A stretch of DNA of 64,000 nucleotides from Scandinavium manionii (GTDB lineage Bacteria > Pseudomonadota > Gammaproteobacteria > Enterobacterales > Enterobacteriaceae): NCBI RefSeq assembly GCF_024764775.1, contig NZ_JALIGC010000035.1, forward strand, positions 186,001-250,000, read 5' to 3'. A program made the translations under genes and the position numbers. Of the stretch, positions 61,262-64,000 are shown in pieces (position 1 is the first letter of the stretch; each line of letters begins with the position of its first letter). The notes under the pieces were generated by a model. The model was not told the DNA's origin, ran no database searches, and was given only the letters and a program-made list of their open reading frames with translations.

Positions 61262-62467
61262 TCACACGCGCTCCAGGATCATGGCAATGCCCTGACCCAC
61301 ACCGATACACATCGTGCACAGGGCGTAACGCCCTCCGCGACGGTGCAGTTCATTGCTGGCGGCCAGCGCCAGTCGGGCACCACTCATGCCTAACGGATGG
61401 CCTAATGCAATGGCGCCACCGTTAGGATTGACATGCAGGGCATCGTCCGGGAGCCCCAACTGTCTCATCACACCGAGCGCCTGGGCGGCAAATGCCTCAT
61501 TCAGCTCGATGACGTCCATATCGTTGATACAGAGCCCCGCACGCTCCAGCACTTTGCGGGTGGCAGGCACCGGCCCAAGGCCCATAAGACGCGGCTCAAC
61601 GCCCGAGGTGGCCATCGCCACAATGCGCGCTCGTGGCGTTAACCCCTGACGTGCGGCCATTTCCGCGCTGGCGATTAGCAGCGCCGCCGCCCCATCGTTT
61701 ACCCCAGAGGCGTTACCGGCGGTGATCGCCCCATTCTTGCGGAACGGCGTTTTCAGGGCGGCGAGCTGTTCGAGCGTTGTTTCCGCCCGGGGATGCTCAT
61801 CCTGCGTCACTTCGGTCAACGCGCCCTTTTTGCCCTTCACGCTGACCGGGACAATTTCTTCAGCCAGAATGCCGTTTTGCTGGGCAATTGCGGTGCGCTG
61901 CTGGCTGCGCCAGGCGAACGCATCCTGATCGGCACGGCTAATTTTTAACAATTCAGCTACATTCTCTGCCGTTTCGGGCATGCTGTCAGTACCAAAATGC
62001 TGCTGCATGAGCGGGTTCACAAAACGCCAGCCGATTGTGGTGTCGAACATTTCAGCCTGACGCTGGAACGGCGTAGTGGCTTTGCCCATCACAAACGGCG
62101 CACGGGACATGGATTCCACGCCGCCTGCAATCAGTAAATCCGCATCGCCGGAACGGATTGCGCGGGCAGCAAAGCCAATCGCATCCAGTCCAGAACCGCA
62201 TAAACGGTTGATAGTGGTGCCGGAGACCGTCTGCGGCAGGCCCGCCAGTAACGATGCCATGCGTGCCACGTTGCGGTTATCTTCCCCCGCCTGGTTGGCA
62301 CAGCCGAAAATCACATCGTCGATACGTTCAGCATCCAGCTGCGGATGCCTGTCGAGCAGCGCCCGCAGTGGCACCGCGCCCAAATCGTCGGCGCGAATCC
62401 CGGAAAGTCCACCGCCGTAGCGCCCCACTGGCGTTCTCACTCCGTCACAGATAAATGCGTCACGCAT
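61262..62467 (-). CDS. paaJ: 3-oxoadipyl-CoA/3-oxo-5,6-dehydrosuberyl-CoA thiolase PaaJ
   Basis: 401 residues. Thiolase nucleophile in NRLCGSGLDAI, catalytic histidine in NPNGGAIALGHPLG and second cysteine in LCTMCIGVGQG. It performs the last cleavages of the phenylacetate pathway, releasing acetyl-CoA and succinyl-CoA. Shares its start base with the end of paaI, so translation is coupled. Confidence 0.95.
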   Translation of the reverse strand: MRDAFICDGVRTPVGRYGGGLSGIRADDLGAVPLRALLDRHPQLDAERIDDVIFGCANQAGEDNRNVARMASLLAGLPQTVSGTTINRLCGSGLDAIGFAARAIRSGDADLLIAGGVESMSRAPFVMGKATTPFQRQAEMFDTTIGWRFVNPLMQQHFGTDSMPETAENVAELLKISRADQDAFAWRSQQRTAIAQQNGILAEEIVPVSVKGKKGALTEVTQDEHPRAETTLEQLAALKTPFRKNGAITAGNASGVNDGAAALLIASAEMAARQGLTPRARIVAMATSGVEPRLMGLGPVPATRKVLERAGLCINDMDVIELNEAFAAQALGVMRQLGLPDDALHVNPNGGAIALGHPLGMSGARLALAASNELHRRGGRYALCTMCIGVGQGIAMILERV

Positions 62468-62892
62468 CAGGCTTCTCCCGTTACGCTGCCGCCGATGCGG
62501 TGTGATTTACCGCGAAACAGGGCCACAGCTTTTTGTTGTTGGTTAACAATTTCAATGTCATACACCCCGGTCAATTTGCCCTGATGCATCACGCGCGCGG
62601 TGGCGGTGAGTTTGTCTCCGGCAAAGCCCGGACGCAGAAAGTCGATGTTGCAGCCCGATGCCACCGCCGCCAGCCCCTGGCTGTTGCAGGCGTAGGCAAA
62701 TGCCGTATCCGCCAGCGAAAAAAGCTGTCCGCCGTGGCAGGTTTGATGGCCGTTAAGCATGTTGGCGGTGACGGTCATGGTCAGCACCGCGAAGCCTTCA
62801 CCCATCTCGATAATGTCAATCCCCAGCGCCTGGGCGCAGGTGTCGCGTTCGTACATCACGCGGGCGTTATGCCAGGCGTCGTTATGACTCAT
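62467..62892 (-). CDS. paaI: hydroxyphenylacetyl-CoA thioesterase PaaI
   Basis: 141 residues from ATG 62892. Hot-dog fold with GHQTCHGGQLFSLADTAFAYA, the catalytic helix, and VASGCNIDFLRPGFAGD. It hydrolyses stalled hydroxyphenylacetyl-CoA products to free CoA. Overlaps the paaH end by 11 bp, keeping the operon tight. Confidence 0.95.
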   Translation of the reverse strand: MSHNDAWHNARVMYERDTCAQALGIDIIEMGEGFAVLTMTVTANMLNGHQTCHGGQLFSLADTAFAYACNSQGLAAVASGCNIDFLRPGFAGDKLTATARVMHQGKLTGVYDIEIVNQQQKAVALFRGKSHRIGGSVTGEA

Positions 62893-64000
62893 AGCTACTC
62901 TCCAGAAGCGCACGCTGGCGCAGCAAGGAACAGGGGCGATAGCGTTCTTCGCCGTAATGACGTTGCAGGTTTTCCAGCAGCGCCAGCACGCGCTGCCAGC
63001 CGAGCTGTTCGCCCCACTGGAGCGGACCGCGCGGATAATTCACACCCAGACGCATGGCGGTGTTGATATCCTCTTCGCTGGCGACGCCTTTTTGCAGGGC
63101 GTCCAGCGCTTCGTTGACCAGCATCGCCACGGTGCGCCACACCAGCAGCCCCGGATAATCGGCGACCAGCAGCACTTTTTTGCCCTGCTGCTGCAACCAG
63201 TAAATGGCTTTCTCCGTCGACTCCAGACGGTTGCCCGGTGCGGCGGCAATCACCACCACCGCGCCTTCGCTGCGGTCCATCATCACCACCGGCTGGCGAG
63301 TGCGTGTAGCCGCCGCCTGAGCAGTTTCACCCGTGGTTTCTATCAGAAGCACCTCATCAAGAGTGACAACGTCACGTTCTTTTTGCACACTGGATGCCTG
63401 ACGATGCGCAGGCACAGCCGGATAAAACGCCGGCTCGGCGGCCCCCTGCGGCCAGGGATAAACACCCTGCCCACTTTTTTTACCGTAGCGCCCCGCCAGC
63501 ACCAGTTCCTGCTGCACCAGCGACGGCAGAAAACGACGTTCCTGCCAGAAGGCGTTAAATACGGAACAGGTGACGGCGAAATTCACGTCCTGACCAATCA
63601 AATCTGTCAGCGCCAGCGGTCCCATCGGGAAACCACCCGCTTCACGTAGCGCCGTATCAATCGCTTCCGGGGCGGCAACCTGCTCTTCCAACGCGCGCCA
63701 GGCTTCGGCATAGAACGGACGCGCCACTCGGTTGACGATAAAACCCGGTGTGGAGTGGCACTGAACCGGCTGTTTGCCCCAGGCCAGCACGCACTGGCTG
63801 AGTTGCGTCACCACTTCGGTGGACGTCGCCACACCACTCACCACTTCCACCAGTTTCATTACCGGCGCCGGGTTGAAGAAATGCAGCCCCGCCACGCGCT
63901 CCGGGTGCTTCACGCCCGCCGCAATCGCGGTAATCGATATGGATGAAGTGTTGCTGGTCAGCAGCGTGTGCGGTGGGCAGATTTCACCCAGCTGCGCAAA
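62882..64000 (-). CDS. paaH: 3-hydroxyadipyl-CoA dehydrogenase PaaH, 5' end cut by window
   Basis: The frame remains open to base 64000 (it begins FAQLGEICPPHTLLTSNTSS), so about 100 N-terminal residues with the NAD Rossmann fold are outside. The remaining 372 residues include the active-site segment HFFNPAPVMKLVEVVSG, the C-terminal dimerisation domains (GFIVNRVARPFYAEAWR, then a second half with VNYPRGPLQWGEQLGW). It oxidises 3-hydroxyadipyl-CoA to 3-oxoadipyl-CoA with NAD. Expected next upstream is paaG. Confidence 0.94.
   Translation of the reverse strand, partial: FAQLGEICPPHTLLTSNTSSISITAIAAGVKHPERVAGLHFFNPAPVMKLVEVVSGVATSTEVVTQLSQCVLAWGKQPVQCHSTPGFIVNRVARPFYAEAWRALEEQVAAPEAIDTALREAGGFPMGPLALTDLIGQDVNFAVTCSVFNAFWQERRFLPSLVQQELVLAGRYGKKSGQGVYPWPQGAAEPAFYPAVPAHRQASSVQKERDVVTLDEVLLIETTGETAQAAATRTRQPVVMMDRSEGAVVVIAAAPGNRLESTEKAIYWLQQQGKKVLLVADYPGLLVWRTVAMLVNEALDALQKGVASEEDINTAMRLGVNYPRGPLQWGEQLGWQRVLALLENLQRHYGEERYRPCSLLRQRALLESSYES

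Noticed and set aside
1..64000. CRISPR array, insertion sequence, integrase or prophage
   Set aside because: I saw no regularly spaced repeats, transposase, integrase or phage structural gene on either strand.

Overview
The window reads as chromosome from an Enterobacteriaceae species close to Enterobacter, Lelliottia, Leclercia or Klebsiella. Gene order from right to left follows the E. coli K-12 paa-azoR-hrpA-ydcF-aldA-gapC-cybB-ydcI-ydcJ-opgD-rimL-ydcK-tehB-ydcO-sutR-rlhA-ydcR-ydcSTUV-patD-ortT block, shown here inverted, with species-specific genes inserted between the conserved ones. Comparisons with E. coli are from memory of those proteins, not from a search. No insertion sequence, phage or CRISPR array is visible.

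Layout. 1-4.7 kb: the end of an FGGY pentulose kinase, a SnoaL-like protein, a small exported protein, an aldehyde dehydrogenase and an alpha/beta hydrolase with a near-ideal LexA box. 4.7-7.7 kb: very short genes (ortT and yncL), a lipoprotein, an acetyltransferase, a 74-residue unknown, a tRNA-like gene with its own promoter, and a metallo-beta-lactamase-fold protein. 7.8-14.9 kb: patD, the YdcSTUV ABC importer and the MocR-type regulator YdcR. 15-17.6 kb: a CioAB-type bd oxidase with a DUF2474 small subunit. 17.6-23.7 kb: rlhA, a palindromic repeat, sutR, a ydcO copy stopped by an amber codon, an AraC regulator and a DMT exporter. 23.7-29.7 kb: a DUF3313 lipoprotein, a DppA-like binding protein divergent from a PepT-like peptidase, tehB without tehA, ydcK and rimL. 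29.8-39.1 kb: hpxO, opgD, then an aminotransferase/binding-protein pair, a YdhS-type flavoprotein, a LysR regulator and a carboxylesterase. 39.1-46.6 kb: ydcJ, pcaHG, ydcI, cybB, an intact gapC, an esterase and a GFA-family protein. 46.7-54.8 kb: aldA, ydcF, an O-methyltransferase, hrpA and azoR. 55-57.9 kb: an outer-membrane protein and a secreted alkyl sulfatase. 58.3-64 kb: paaY, paaX, paaK, paaJ, paaI and part of paaH.

The main theme is carbon and nitrogen scavenging. YdcSTUV and PatD are linked to putrescine/4-aminobutanal use. The paa genes degrade phenylacetate, PcaHG open protocatechuate, and the sulfatase, esterases, HpxO and AldA handle other substrates. The most useful leads are small: a tRNA-like gene, a LexA box in front of a hydrolase, a roughly 35-bp element duplicated in front of ydhS and its neighbouring LysR gene, palindromic operators at sutR/ydcO, gapC and the sulfatase, and the amber codon in ydcO. 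I did not find a clearly new multi-gene system.
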